Shown here piece after piece: positions 48,121-56,105 of a stretch of 64,000 nucleotides of DNA. Below the pieces are notes generated by a model, which had not been told where the DNA came from, did no database searches, and was given only the letters and a program-made list of their open reading frames with translations. The translations under genes and the position numbers were made by a program. Positions within the stretch are counted from its first letter, which is position 1. The number at the start of each line of letters is the position of its first letter. The stretch comes from Symploca sp. SIO3C6 (GTDB lineage Bacteria > Cyanobacteriota > Cyanobacteriia > Cyanobacteriales > Coleofasciculaceae). The stretch lies in assembly GCA_010692425.1 (NCBI GenBank), contig JAAHHJ010000024.1, forward strand, positions 59,686 through 123,685. Direction: 5' to 3'.

Positions 48121-48747
48121 ATGGGCACAACTACTATTTTAAATATCTTACAAAAACTTTATTCAACAAGAGCGTCTACCAAACAGAAGTATTTGGGGAT
48201 AAAGCGATTGCATCTTGAATCTAATTCAGGATTCACCTTGCTCGAATTAATCATGGTGATTCTCATTATCGGAGTTTTAAGCACCATCGCTGCTCCCGGT
48301 TGGTTAGCCTTTACCAATAGACAGCGAGTCAATAAAGTTAATGACGCCGTTTTGAGTGTACTCCAGGATGCCCAGAGCGATGCTAAAAGGAGAAAACTCA
48401 GTTATAGCGTTAACTTTAGAAAAAATAACGAGGATAATTCACCAGAAGTTGCTGTCTATCTTAAAGAGACTGCACCAAATCCTCTGCCTTGGGAGAGCTT
48501 ATTAAATGACTTAGAAGTAAAACCAGGACAAGTACAACTAGATGAGCCGCCTGAAGATCAAAACCAAATTACCTTTGACTACCAAGGCAATGTAGAAAAT
48601 GAAGGTGATATTCCTTTTATAGTTAAAGTATCAGTTCCCGACAGCAGTGTCAAGCGGTGCGTGATTGTCCAAACCATCATCGGCACAATGAAAACAGACA
48701 AGGGTGAGAATTGCGAAAATAACGAAAATGACGACAATAACAATTGA
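48121..48747 (+). CDS. GspH/FimT-like prepilin (HpsD position)
   Basis: 208 aa. Prepilin motif SGFTLLELIMVILIIGVL with Gly37/Phe38 and Glu42, then GWLAFTNRQRVNKVNDAVLS, the GspH/FimT pattern. The leader is long (37 residues). The C-terminal tail ends in an Asn/Asp-rich run (NENDDNNN). Only 20 bases after hpsC, so cotranscribed. In Nostoc a third pseudopilin gene (hpsD) occupies this place; the name is not assured by sequence. Confidence 0.82.
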   Translation: MGTTTILNILQKLYSTRASTKQKYLGIKRLHLESNSGFTLLELIMVILIIGVLSTIAAPGWLAFTNRQRVNKVNDAVLSVLQDAQSDAKRRKLSYSVNFRKNNEDNSPEVAVYLKETAPNPLPWESLLNDLEVKPGQVQLDEPPEDQNQITFDYQGNVENEGDIPFIVKVSVPDSSVKRCVIVQTIIGTMKTDKGENCENNENDDNNN

Positions 48748-48776
48748 TGATAATACTCAAATCTTGCACCACCCTT

Positions 48777-48805
48777 GTAGAGACGTTGAAGTGCAACGTC
48801 TCTAC
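48777..48805. repeat. Hairpin repeat GTAGAGACGTTG / CAACGTCTCTAC, copy 1
   Basis: A perfect 12-bp stem with a 5-base loop. A related hairpin is at 55204-55233. Dispersed palindrome of the type found in many cyanobacteria. Confidence 0.75.
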
Positions 48806-48855
48806 TGGTAGGAAAAGGTGGCGACATAAGGAGAGTTTTTCCTAAACACAACAGT

Positions 48856-48888
48856 AAAAACCCTGACTTTCCCAAAGTCGGGGCTTTT
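48856..48888 (+). terminator. Intrinsic terminator after the GspH-like gene
   Basis: AAACCCTGACTTT, loop CCC, AAAGTCGGGGCTTTT. One G-T pair in the stem, then a T-run. It closes the hpsC to GspH-like transcript about 110 bases after the stop codon. Confidence 0.7.
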
Positions 48889-48976
48889 AATTATTAAGTG
48901 CTTATCCCCTGTCAGTCCTTCAAAAAATCGAATTAAATCTGAAATTGAAAGACTCATCTACTCAGGGTGAAAGCCA

Positions 48977-49570
48977 ATGCCATACAAAAACAAATATAAC
49001 AAAAAAGTAGCCTCAAATTCAACCAAAGGCTTTACACTAATCGAACTAATTATTGTAGTACTAATGATCGCAATATTAACTGCAATCGCAACCCCAAGTT
49101 GGGTACTTTCTGTAAACATTCAGCACCTCAACAGCTCCCAAAATCAAATTTACAGAGCCATACAACAAGCAAAAAGCAAAGCCAAACTCAGAAAAGAAAC
49201 CTGGCAATTCAGCCTTAGAGAAAAAGACGGTATTGTGCAGTGGGCAGTAAATCCAGCCAAATACGGAGAATTCATACCCTCAGGCATTCATTGGCATAAC
49301 CTCGAACCAAATATCCGCGTCGACAAATATAAAAACGACAAAGACGAATACGAAACAACCCTCGACTCTCCAGGCAGAAAAACCATTACAGGGCCATGGA
49401 GAGTCCAATTTAACTATCACGGCAATACCAATGGGCAGCTAGGGAGAATCACCCTCACCACCCAATACACCGGCAAAATTAAGCGTTGTGTAATTGTCTC
49501 TACCCTGATTGGAACAATCCGCACAGGTAGAGAACATTCTAAATCTAAAAACGGGAAATATTGTTATTAA
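48977..49570 (+). CDS. Second GspH/FimT-like prepilin
   Basis: 197 aa. Prepilin motif KGFTLIELIIVVLMIAIL with Gly18/Phe19 and Glu23; then ATPSWVLSVNIQHLNSSQNQ. Its ending (IKRCVIVSTLIGTIRTG) is much like that of the preceding prepilin (VKRCVIVQTIIGTMKT), which suggests gene duplication. Because a terminator lies between the two, it probably has its own promoter. It is the last gene of the pseudopilin set. Confidence 0.82.
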   Translation: MPYKNKYNKKVASNSTKGFTLIELIIVVLMIAILTAIATPSWVLSVNIQHLNSSQNQIYRAIQQAKSKAKLRKETWQFSLREKDGIVQWAVNPAKYGEFIPSGIHWHNLEPNIRVDKYKNDKDEYETTLDSPGRKTITGPWRVQFNYHGNTNGQLGRITLTTQYTGKIKRCVIVSTLIGTIRTGREHSKSKNGKYCY

Positions 49571-49713
49571 TTGCTCATGGCTCATAGTTCATGGCTCATG
49601 GCTCATGGTACGCGCTCCACGCATGCTGCGCAAACATTAGGTTTGTATGCGACAGTTGTGGAATACTTTCCCTATGAACAATCAACAATGAACTATGAAC
49701 AATAAACAATGAA
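49571..49713. repeat. GTTCATGG-bordered interspersed element, copy 4
   Basis: GCTCATGG and GTTCATGG units, TACGCGCTCCACGCATGCTGCG, GACAGTTGTGGAATAC, then AACAATCAACAATGAAC units. Same order as copies 1 and 2. It separates the last prepilin gene from the split small ORF. Confidence 0.85.
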
Positions 49714-49733
49714 AGTTTTTGGAGAAGTTTTGC

Positions 49734-49796
49734 ATGGGAAGACCTGACTTTGAAAACCTAAAACTTAAACCCATCCTTGACGAACTATCACCCAAA
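49734..49796 (+). pseudogene. 5' part of a small ORF split by the TnpB element
   Basis: ATG at 49734 with GGAGAAG 6 bases before it, then 21 codons reading MGRPDFENLKLKPILDELSP plus K, then the right end of the TnpB element (GTGACATACTCCC). The frame is open past the junction but enters element DNA. The rest of the gene appears to resume at 51314-51382, where a second piece reads VQAKRLPKLLKQRKNPIDIS up to a stop. Joined, they give a 43-codon (43-aa) reading frame. Unknown function. Confidence 0.45.
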
Positions 49797-49840
49797 GTGA
49801 CATACTCCCACACCTCAGCAAGCTGTAGGTGTGGGCTTCT
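49797..49840 (-). ncRNA. Putative right-end hairpin / omega-RNA scaffold of TnpB
   Basis: In other TnpB elements a guide RNA is made from the 3' end of tnpB through the right end. Here the hairpin at 49805-49837 would be the last scaffold stem; the guide would then read into flanking host DNA left of 49797. Inferred from family knowledge; no direct evidence of transcription. Confidence 0.35.
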
Positions 49841-51035
49841 CAGCGACTCCTGCTACTGCATCGGACATTAACTGAGCTTTAAGAACGGGATGACCCACCG
49901 CTCTATTAAGAATATTGAGTGCTGCATTATGATCTCGGTCAAGACTGCATCCACAATGAGGACAGTCGTGCCAGCGTACATGCAGCTTCTTAGGTACTCT
50001 TTCGCCACAACTTGAGCATTTTTGTGATGTACCAGATGCCTTTACACCTACGGTTAGCAAGCCAGCATTTTCGGCTTTACTTGCCAATATAAAGAGAAAG
50101 TTGCCCCACCCAGCGTCATGCACAGACTTAGCAAGTCGTGTACGAGAAAGACCTTTGATGTTCAACTCTTCATAAGCTACAACATCATATTTTGACAGCA
50201 GTTGTTTAGCTGTCTTGAAGTGAAAATCTTTACGCCTATCAGCTACTTTTTTATGTTGTTTAGCTAGTAGCTTAATAGCTTTCAGTCTACGGTTGCTACC
50301 TTTTTTTCTACGCGAGACTTTCTTCTGAATAACTCTTAGCCTTTTTTGAGCTTTACGGTATTTTTGAGGGATAGCAACTGTCTCACCATTAGAGGTAGTT
50401 AAAAACTCCTTAAGACCTAGGTCAATACCTACCATTTTGTCAGGTTTAATGTCAGGAGTGACTACCGGAACTGTCTTGTCTTCAAGAGAAAGCGTGAGGT
50501 AATAACCATCGGCTTTCTTGGTAACAGAGGCTGTCTTAACTTTAAACTCTTCAGGTATTGGGCGATGTAAGATGACTTTAATTTCACCCAACTTGGGTAA
50601 CTTGATCTTATTGCCCTGCAAGCAGTCTTGCTTAGCTTGTGGATAAGTGAATGTCTTATAGCGACTTTTTGACTTAAACCTAGGTCTACCACTACGCTTG
50701 CCGCTACTGTCTCCTTTGAGAAAACGGTCAAAAGTCACCTTAACTCGCTTGACTACATCTTGTAAAACCTGAGAATGGATATCTCCATACCAGGGTCTAT
50801 CTTTCTTGAGTTGAGGTAAAGTTTTCTTTTGAGAATAATAATCAGGATTGTTTCTTAATTCTGGTAAGTGACAAATAACAGAGCAGGCATTAACAGGTGA
50901 GCGATTTTGCTCGTACCAATTAAATCTATCAGCCAGCAAATAGTTGTATTGAGCGCACAACATTGACAGCCATCTGTCTATTTCTAGAGCTTACTGCTGG
51001 GTTGGTCGCAATCTGTACTGATAGGCTACTTTCAC
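49815..51035 (-). pseudogene. tnpB: TnpB RNA-guided nuclease with an in-frame stop at codon 15
   Basis: The family-like start is GTG at 51035, reading VKVAYQYRLRPTQQ then TAA (50991-50993) and ALEIDRWLS, then [20 protein letters not shown] from ATG 50963. From that ATG the frame is open for 382 aa and stops at 49815. RuvC acids are in GIDLGLKEF (D181), YEELNIKGL (E265) and [10 protein letters not shown] (D344); zinc cysteines CSSC (316, 319) and CPHC (334, 337) are intact. It is unclear if the shorter product from 50963 is made or active; without the first 24 residues the fold would lose a terminal strand. A Gln codon (CAA) changed to TAA is the simplest explanation. Confidence 0.75.
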
Positions 51036-51074
51036 TTGTTTTCCTTACTATTTATCGACCTTTAAATAGTATAC

Positions 51075-51088
51075 TGTACTTACGTACA
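51075..51088. promoter_or_regulatory. Dyad TGTAC-TTAC-GTACA between tnpB and the RHH gene
   Basis: A perfect 5-bp dyad with a 4-base centre, 15 bases before the RHH ATG and 39 bases from the tnpB GTG. RHH proteins bind such short dyads and often control their own genes, so it may be the operator of both. Inferred. Confidence 0.4.
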
Positions 51089-51103
51089 AATGTCCGGAAT
51101 AAA

Positions 51104-51238
51104 ATGAAAAATATTCGGTTAGAGGTTAGACTCACAGAATACGAGTCTAGGCAACTTGAGCAAGAGGCTGTTAGGCGTGGAATGACCAAACCTGAGTTAA
51201 TTAGAAGTCTAGTTGCTCGTTTACCTACTCCTGTGTAA
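51104..51238 (+). CDS. Ribbon-helix-helix (CopG-like) small protein of the TnpB element
   Basis: 44 aa: MKNIRLEVRLTEYESRQLEQ, continuing EAVRRGMTKPELIRSLVAR. The beta strand (IRLEVRLT) and two helices fit an RHH dimer fold. Divergent from tnpB, with 68 bases between starts. I recall such short RHH genes beside tnpB in cyanobacteria. It may repress tnpB or bind element ends. A longer open frame upstream from 50963 crosses the tnpB start region and is not preferred. Confidence 0.65.
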   Translation: MKNIRLEVRLTEYESRQLEQEAVRRGMTKPELIRSLVARLPTPV

Positions 51239-51313
51239 TTGGCTGACTCCGTACCTACGTCAGCCGCGCATTCATCCCACGCCTCCCTACGGGTAGGACG
51301 TGGGGCTTCTGCT

Positions 51314-51382
51314 GTTCAAGCTAAGCGCCTACCTAAACTCCTTAAACAAAGAAAAAACCCAATAGACATCTCCAATAATTAA
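51314..51382 (+). pseudogene. 3' part of the small ORF split by the TnpB element
   Basis: Reads VQAKRLPKLLKQRKNPIDIS plus NN then stop, in the same frame as the 5' part at 49734-49796 if the element is removed at AAA|GTT. The joined frame has no stop. Small and basic; not recognised. Confidence 0.4.
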
Positions 51383-51431
51383 CCCAAAACCCTTGTATTC
51401 AAGTTATTGAATCTTAATTGATCGAGACATC

Positions 51432-51482
51432 TAATGAGCAATGAACAATGAACAATGAGCAATGAGCAATGAACAATGAACC
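51432..51482. repeat. GAGCAATGAACAATG-type tandem units
   Basis: About seven units of GAGCAATG or GAACAATG just after the pdhA stop; one border of the larger interspersed element, with the rest missing. Confidence 0.75.
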
Positions 51483-51486
51483 CTAA

Positions 51487-52518
51487 TCAATCCTCAGCAA
51501 ACACATAGCGATAAAGCTCACTCGCATCAGGTTCAGGACTTTCCTCAGCAAACTTAACAGCATCATTAATATCTTCCTGAACTTTACTCTCAATCCCCTT
51601 TAGTTCCTCTTTAGAAGCCAACTTTTGCTCAGTAAGATAAGCCGCCAACTTTTCAATTGGATCACGAACAAACCAGAAATCCTTCTCTTCCTTAGAGCGA
51701 AGTTCATCAGGATCAGCAAGAGAATGACCCCGGAAGCGATAGGTTAAAGCTTCAATTAAAGTAGGTCCCTCTCCCGCCCGAGCACGGGCAATTGCTTCGG
51801 TGGCAGCAGCACGTACAGCCAATACATCCATACCATCCACCTCGACGCCGTGCATGCCAAACACACTAGCTTTCTTATAAATCTCAGGCTGAGAAGTTGC
51901 CCTCTCATGAGCCATACCAATCGCCCATTTATTATTTTCAACAACATAAAGAATTGGCAGTTTCCAGAGTGCAGCCATATTCAAGCATTCAAAGAACTGA
52001 CCATTATTGCAAGCCCCATCACCAAAAAAGGCAGCCGTCACTTGATCAGCACTGCTATCTCCTAAAGCCTGACGTCGATAGAGAGTCTGATAAGCGCAAC
52101 CAGTAGCCACAGGAATGCCCTCAGCAACAAAAGCATAACCTCCGAGTAGATTATGCTCTTGTGAGAACATATGCATCGAACCGCCACGCCCCTTACTACA
52201 GCCAGTCTCCTTACCAAACAACTCCGCCATTACCTCCCGTGCACTCACCCCAGCACTTAAAGCATGGACATGATCACGGTAAGTACTACAGACATAATCT
52301 TCATCTCGTCGCAGCGCCCTAATCACACCCGTAGAGACGGCCTCCTGACCATTGTAGAGATGAACAAAACCAAACATCTTGCCCCTGTAGTACATTTCAG
52401 CACACTTGTCCTCAAACAAGCGTCCCAGCATCATGTCTTCATACAGTAGCAATCCTTCATCTCTAGTAATTAGTCCTGGTTCAACCTTAAATTCGGGTAC
52501 AATTCGTTCCTGAGCCAT
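51487..52518 (-). CDS. pdhA: Pyruvate dehydrogenase E1 component, alpha subunit
   Basis: 343 aa. ThDP-dependent decarboxylation of pyruvate to acetyl-CoA with E1-beta, E2, E3. The ThDP motif [20 protein letters not shown] is seen, with [11 protein letters not shown] and the family [18 protein letters not shown] near the middle. Length is usual. Other subunits are not in this window. It ends in a GAACAATG array. The lack of adjacent subunit genes is usual in cyanobacteria. Confidence 0.96.
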   Translation of the reverse strand: MAQERIVPEFKVEPGLITRDEGLLLYEDMMLGRLFEDKCAEMYYRGKMFGFVHLYNGQEAVSTGVIRALRRDEDYVCSTYRDHVHALSAGVSAREVMAELFGKETGCSKGRGGSMHMFSQEHNLLGGYAFVAEGIPVATGCAYQTLYRRQALGDSSADQVTAAFFGDGACNNGQFFECLNMAALWKLPILYVVENNKWAIGMAHERATSQPEIYKKASVFGMHGVEVDGMDVLAVRAAATEAIARARAGEGPTLIEALTYRFRGHSLADPDELRSKEEKDFWFVRDPIEKLAAYLTEQKLASKEELKGIESKVQEDINDAVKFAEESPEPDASELYRYVFAED

Positions 52519-52569
52519 TGATTTAGATCTATTCTCACTTTAACTATACTGGCATCTTTGACAAAATCT

Positions 52570-52695
52570 GTTGATGGTTCATCGTTCATTGTTCATTGTT
52601 CATTGTTGATCAGATCTGCGCTATTATAATTCCGATAGCTGTAGAATACCCTATCCGATGAGCCATGAGCCATGAGCCATGAACCATGAACAATA
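52570..52695. repeat. GTTCATTG / GAGCCATGAGCC interspersed element, copy 5 (reverse)
   Basis: Units of GTTCATTGTTCATTG at the left, then GATCAGATCTGCGC, AGCTGTAGAATACC, and GAGCCATGAGCCATGAGCC units at the right. Same architecture as copy 3, but the core differs. It lies between divergent pdhA and zipN. Confidence 0.7.
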
Positions 52696-52752
52696 ATTGG
52701 CTAGTATATTTTAATGATGTGATGCAGTTGCTTTGCACTGGGGAAATGGGCC

Positions 52753-55137
52753 GTGCGCATTCCGCTCGATTACTACCGAATATTAGGATTGCCGATTCAG
52801 GCTAATGCTACTCAGCTTAGCCAAGCTCATGGCGATCGCATTTTACAGTTACCGCGCCGAGAGTATTCAGAAGCGGCGATAAAATCCCGCAAGCAACTTT
52901 TGGATGAAGCTTACGCAGTTTTATCTGATCCTGAGCAGCGGCAATCCTACGATGCCAGTTTTCTTGCCAAAACCTATGAACAGCAACCGGAGCAACACTC
53001 GGGCTCTGGCTCCCAAGCCAGCACCCAAGCAACAGAGGGGCTCTTAGAACCCCACACCCCTAGCCTGGAAATCAGAGATGAGCAACTGATTGGATCCTTG
53101 CTGATTCTTCAGGAGCTTGGGGAGTATGAAATTGTACTGAAACTGGGGCAAACTTATTTAGGAGCTGATAGCAGCACTAGTATAGACCACAGACGTTTTG
53201 GGGAACCCCAAATAGTGAGAGCTGACCTAGTTTTAACACTAGGTATTGCCTGCTTAGAATTAGGTAGGGAACAGTGGCAGCAGGGTCAATATGAAAACGC
53301 TGCTACTGCCCTCGAAACTGGTCAAGAATTACTTCTCAAAGAGGGCTTATTTCCTGCACTCAGGGGTGAAATCCAAGCAGACCTCTACAAACTCCGCCCC
53401 TATCGTATTTTAGAATTACTGGCGCTGCCAGAAGAAAATATTGCTAAGCGGCGCAGAGGCTTGCAAAAACTGCAAGATATGCTCCAGGAGCGTGGGGGCA
53501 TTGATGGCACTGGCGACGACCAATCAGGTTTGAGTATAGACGACTTCCTGCGCTTTATTCAACAGTTGCGCGTTTATCTAAGTTGTGCCCAGCAGCAAAC
53601 TCTGTTTGAAGCAGAAGCCAAGCGCCCCTCAGCAGTAGCAACTTACTTAGCAGTTTACGCCCTGTTGGCCAGAGGTTTTGCTCAAAGAAAACCAGCCTTA
53701 ATTTCTCGTGCTAAGCAAATGCTAATGCGCTTGGGGAAACGTCAGGATGTCCACCTAGAACAATCAGTATGCGCCCTACTGTTGGGTCAAACTGAAGAAG
53801 CCAATCGAGCACTTGAACTCAGCCAGGAGTACGAACCCCTAGCCTTCATTCGTGAGCATTCTCAAGGTTCCCCAGACTTATTACCGGGATTGTGCCTCTA
53901 CGGGGAGCGTTGGCTTCAGAAATCAGTTTTTCCCCATTTCCGAGATCTTCGTGAGCAAAAGGCTTCTTTAAAGGAGTACTTTGCTGACGAGCAAGTGCAA
54001 GCTTACTTAGAACAGCTGCCACAGTCATCGGCAGATAATTCCAACGAATGGACTGTAGTGCAATCAGGCAAGAAAGCCTACCCTCGCTCAGCCCCCTCAA
54101 ATAGTATCACAGAGACAACAGTACCTTCTAAGTCTGCTGTAAATGGGCAATACTCCCAAGACAAACACAATAACTTGGCAAATGAGTCGGTAGTATCTGG
54201 TAGCCGCTGGCAGAGTAAACCGGAGGCAGCTACAATCACCAGTAATCGGCAAGCAACTGTAGGTAAAACTAGCAGTAACTCAAATTATTCATCAGCAGCT
54301 GTTTCTACCCTGCCTGCAGCCGAAAGGATTGCTCCATCAACTCCTACATCCGATTTTGCTTTTACAAGTCCACCAGATGAGTCTGTTAGTAGATCCAAAC
54401 GCCGCCAGCGCCAGCCAAGAAAAAGTGATGATTTAGCACCAACTAATTCACTTAGAAAGGACTCAGAACTCAAAATTTCATCTAATGGTCAAGGGCAGCC
54501 CCTAAGTTTGCCGCCAGCAAGCCTTAAACACCCCTCTGAGCAGTCAAAGTCTCTCAAAAAAGTAAGAAAAAGAATTTTCTTCGGCATTCTCTGTTTACTA
54601 GCATTAGGACTAACTTGGTTAGTACTGAGTCAGCTCAACAAAGCCCTAAGAGGAACTCCAAAACTAGAGGAAGAACAGCCCCTGATTGGGCTAGCAGAAC
54701 CACCAGTAACGATTCCTGAATCAGGCAGTCGGATTCTTAATCCCGAAGGACCCTTGAGTGAAGAGACTGCCAAGCAAGTTATTGAAATTTGGCTAGAAGC
54801 TAAGTCCCTGGCTTATGGCAGAGAACATAATCTCGAAGAACTAGAAGAGATCTTAGTTGAACCAGCCCTTTCCTACAGAAGACAAGGTGCTAAGACTGCT
54901 GAGCAAAATAATTCTTACTGGCTATACAATCATGCTGTTGTTGTTAACTCAGTAGTTAACAGTGATTTCGACGTAAATCAAGCAACAGTGGATGCAGCAG
55001 TCAACGAAGATGCGCAGTACTATCAAGAAGGTCAACTCAATGATCTCGCTTCCTATAATGAGAACCTGCGAGTTCGGTATGACCTAGTGCGCCAGGAAGG
55101 CATGTGGTTCATTCAGGATATGGCTGTTATCAGATAA
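52753..55137 (+). CDS. ftn2: ZipN/Ftn2 (ARC6-type) cell division protein
   Basis: 794 aa. N-terminal J-like domain MRIPLDYYRILGLPIQANAT, then YAVLSDPEQRQSYDASF, with HGD in place of the canonical HPD. A helical middle follows, then a Ser/Pro-rich linker (about 420-600), a TM helix (FFGILCLLALGLTWLVLS, about 611-628) and the C-terminal IMS domain (SEETAKQVIEIWLEAKSLAY). This order is that of cyanobacterial ZipN/Ftn2 and plastid ARC6, which anchors FtsZ at the membrane. GTG start at 52753, with GGGG about 10 bases upstream. Confidence 0.92.
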   Translation: MRIPLDYYRILGLPIQANATQLSQAHGDRILQLPRREYSEAAIKSRKQLLDEAYAVLSDPEQRQSYDASFLAKTYEQQPEQHSGSGSQASTQATEGLLEPHTPSLEIRDEQLIGSLLILQELGEYEIVLKLGQTYLGADSSTSIDHRRFGEPQIVRADLVLTLGIACLELGREQWQQGQYENAATALETGQELLLKEGLFPALRGEIQADLYKLRPYRILELLALPEENIAKRRRGLQKLQDMLQERGGIDGTGDDQSGLSIDDFLRFIQQLRVYLSCAQQQTLFEAEAKRPSAVATYLAVYALLARGFAQRKPALISRAKQMLMRLGKRQDVHLEQSVCALLLGQTEEANRALELSQEYEPLAFIREHSQGSPDLLPGLCLYGERWLQKSVFPHFRDLREQKASLKEYFADEQVQAYLEQLPQSSADNSNEWTVVQSGKKAYPRSAPSNSITETTVPSKSAVNGQYSQDKHNNLANESVVSGSRWQSKPEAATITSNRQATVGKTSSNSNYSSAAVSTLPAAERIAPSTPTSDFAFTSPPDESVSRSKRRQRQPRKSDDLAPTNSLRKDSELKISSNGQGQPLSLPPASLKHPSEQSKSLKKVRKRIFFGILCLLALGLTWLVLSQLNKALRGTPKLEEEQPLIGLAEPPVTIPESGSRILNPEGPLSEETAKQVIEIWLEAKSLAYGREHNLEELEEILVEPALSYRRQGAKTAEQNNSYWLYNHAVVVNSVVNSDFDVNQATVDAAVNEDAQYYQEGQLNDLASYNENLRVRYDLVRQEGMWFIQDMAVIR

Positions 55138-55203
55138 CTAGCATTATTACTTATTAAAATCTCCAGAAATTAAATATGTTAATATGCGTTATTTTAGAAC
55201 CTT

Positions 55204-55233
55204 TGTAGAGAAGTGATATATTGCGTCTCTACA
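55204..55233. repeat. Hairpin repeat TGTAGAGA...TCTCTACA, copy 2
   Basis: An 8-bp stem with a longer loop; related to the hairpin at 48777. After the ftn2 stop; no T-run tight after it, although TTCTTTTTT follows within 10 bases, so it may also act as a terminator for ftn2. Confidence 0.55.
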
Positions 55234-55249
55234 TTCTTTTTTAGTACAA

Positions 55250-55302
55250 GTTTATTACTTATTACTTATTACTTATTACTTATTACTTATTACTTATTAC
55301 TT
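55250..55302. repeat. Tandem heptamer array (TTACTTA)
   Basis: About seven units. The last codons and the stop of the next minus-strand gene lie in it. Confidence 0.85.
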
Positions 55303-55927
55303 CCACCTCCTCAAGAGTCGTTGCATTAGCCGACTCTAGTTCTGTGAAGGGCAAAATTTGATTAACTTGCAAGCCAGGTATGGTAAAGTCTTGCCTAATC
55401 TGTTCTAATGGGTAGGGTTCAGTAGCAGCAAATGCAGACTCGCTGGTAAAGAGGACTTGCCCCACAGACAGTGGTACTTGTAAAAATAAATTACTGACCC
55501 CAAAAGCCAATCCTGCCCCTAACAGTCCAACTAGACGCCATCCTGGAGCCAAATGAGTAACTGTAGCTGCTAGTGGAGCCACTCGGTAAATTTGCCAAAG
55601 CACCCACAGCATTAAAACTCCGGCAGCGATCGTTAGCACTGGATTAGCCTTAGTTTTGAACAAGCTCAAGATAGACCTTTGTTCCTGAGTAAGCTTCTCC
55701 GGCTTGATTGCTATAACTAGAATACTAAAAATGTCAAAGGGACGGGTTAATTGCATCCAAAGCACAGGTAAGACACCGATAGCTGCTACCAACATTAGCT
55801 CCATTGGAACTGGTACTATCGGATCACCTATTGCCAGTCCCAACCAAACCACTTCCAAAGCTAGAGGCAAAGCTGCTAAGCCAGCCAGATGAATCCACAA
55901 TAAGGGTTCTTTCCAGAAGGAGCGCAT
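55283..55927 (-). CDS. Low-complexity tail membrane protein
   Basis: 214 aa with about four hydrophobic helices: starts MRSFWKEPLLWIHLAGLAAL, then PVPMELMLVAAIGVLPVLWM, ANPVLTIAAGVLMLWVLWQI and LVGLLGAGLAFGVSNLFLQV. I recognise the opening as a cyanobacterial family with a variable C-terminal tail. The tail here ends in EVEVISNK, and ISNK plus the stop come from the heptamer array. AAGGAA lies before the ATG at 55927. It follows infB on the same strand with 178 bases between. Function unknown. Confidence 0.8.
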   Translation of the reverse strand: MRSFWKEPLLWIHLAGLAALPLALEVVWLGLAIGDPIVPVPMELMLVAAIGVLPVLWMQLTRPFDIFSILVIAIKPEKLTQEQRSILSLFKTKANPVLTIAAGVLMLWVLWQIYRVAPLAATVTHLAPGWRLVGLLGAGLAFGVSNLFLQVPLSVGQVLFTSESAFAATEPYPLEQIRQDFTIPGLQVNQILPFTELESANATTLEEVEVISNK

Positions 55928-56105
55928 GATTTTTCCTTGTCCAATAGAAGAAGAGGGAGGAAATAATAGAGTGTGAGGATAAAAGGAAGAGGGGGAACAG
56001 AGGGAGGAAACAAGAGAGTGTGGGCAGAAAAGGGGGATTATCCCTCCCTATACCTAAAGGCAAGGGCTTCTTATCCCCCAAACCCCCTTTTCTGGTGAGA
56101 GTAGT
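55928..56105. other. Intergenic region infB / membrane protein
   Basis: About 178 bases with purine-rich runs (GAAGAAGAGGGAGGAAATAA) and a late CCCCCAAACCCCC. Nothing else identified. Confidence 0.4.

Larger units (their letters stand above)
49797..51313 (-). mobile_element. TnpB-type element (IS200/IS605 superfamily), no TnpA
   Basis: About 1.5 kb. The right end (49797-49840) is a hairpin AGAAGCCCACACC / GGTGTGGGAG followed by ATGTCAC on the minus strand; the left end (about 51241-51313) has GCTGAC...GTCAGC and CCCACG...CGTGGG dyads. Inside are tnpB on the minus strand and a small RHH gene on the plus strand. No TnpA transposase is present, so it would depend on one elsewhere. A guide RNA from the right end and the sequence beyond it is expected by analogy to IS605 family. 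Confidence 0.75.

Noticed and set aside
50963..51103. Longer N-terminal form of the RHH protein
   Set aside because: It would overlap the tnpB start and reads hydrophobic text unlike RHH proteins; ATG 51104 begins the fold.
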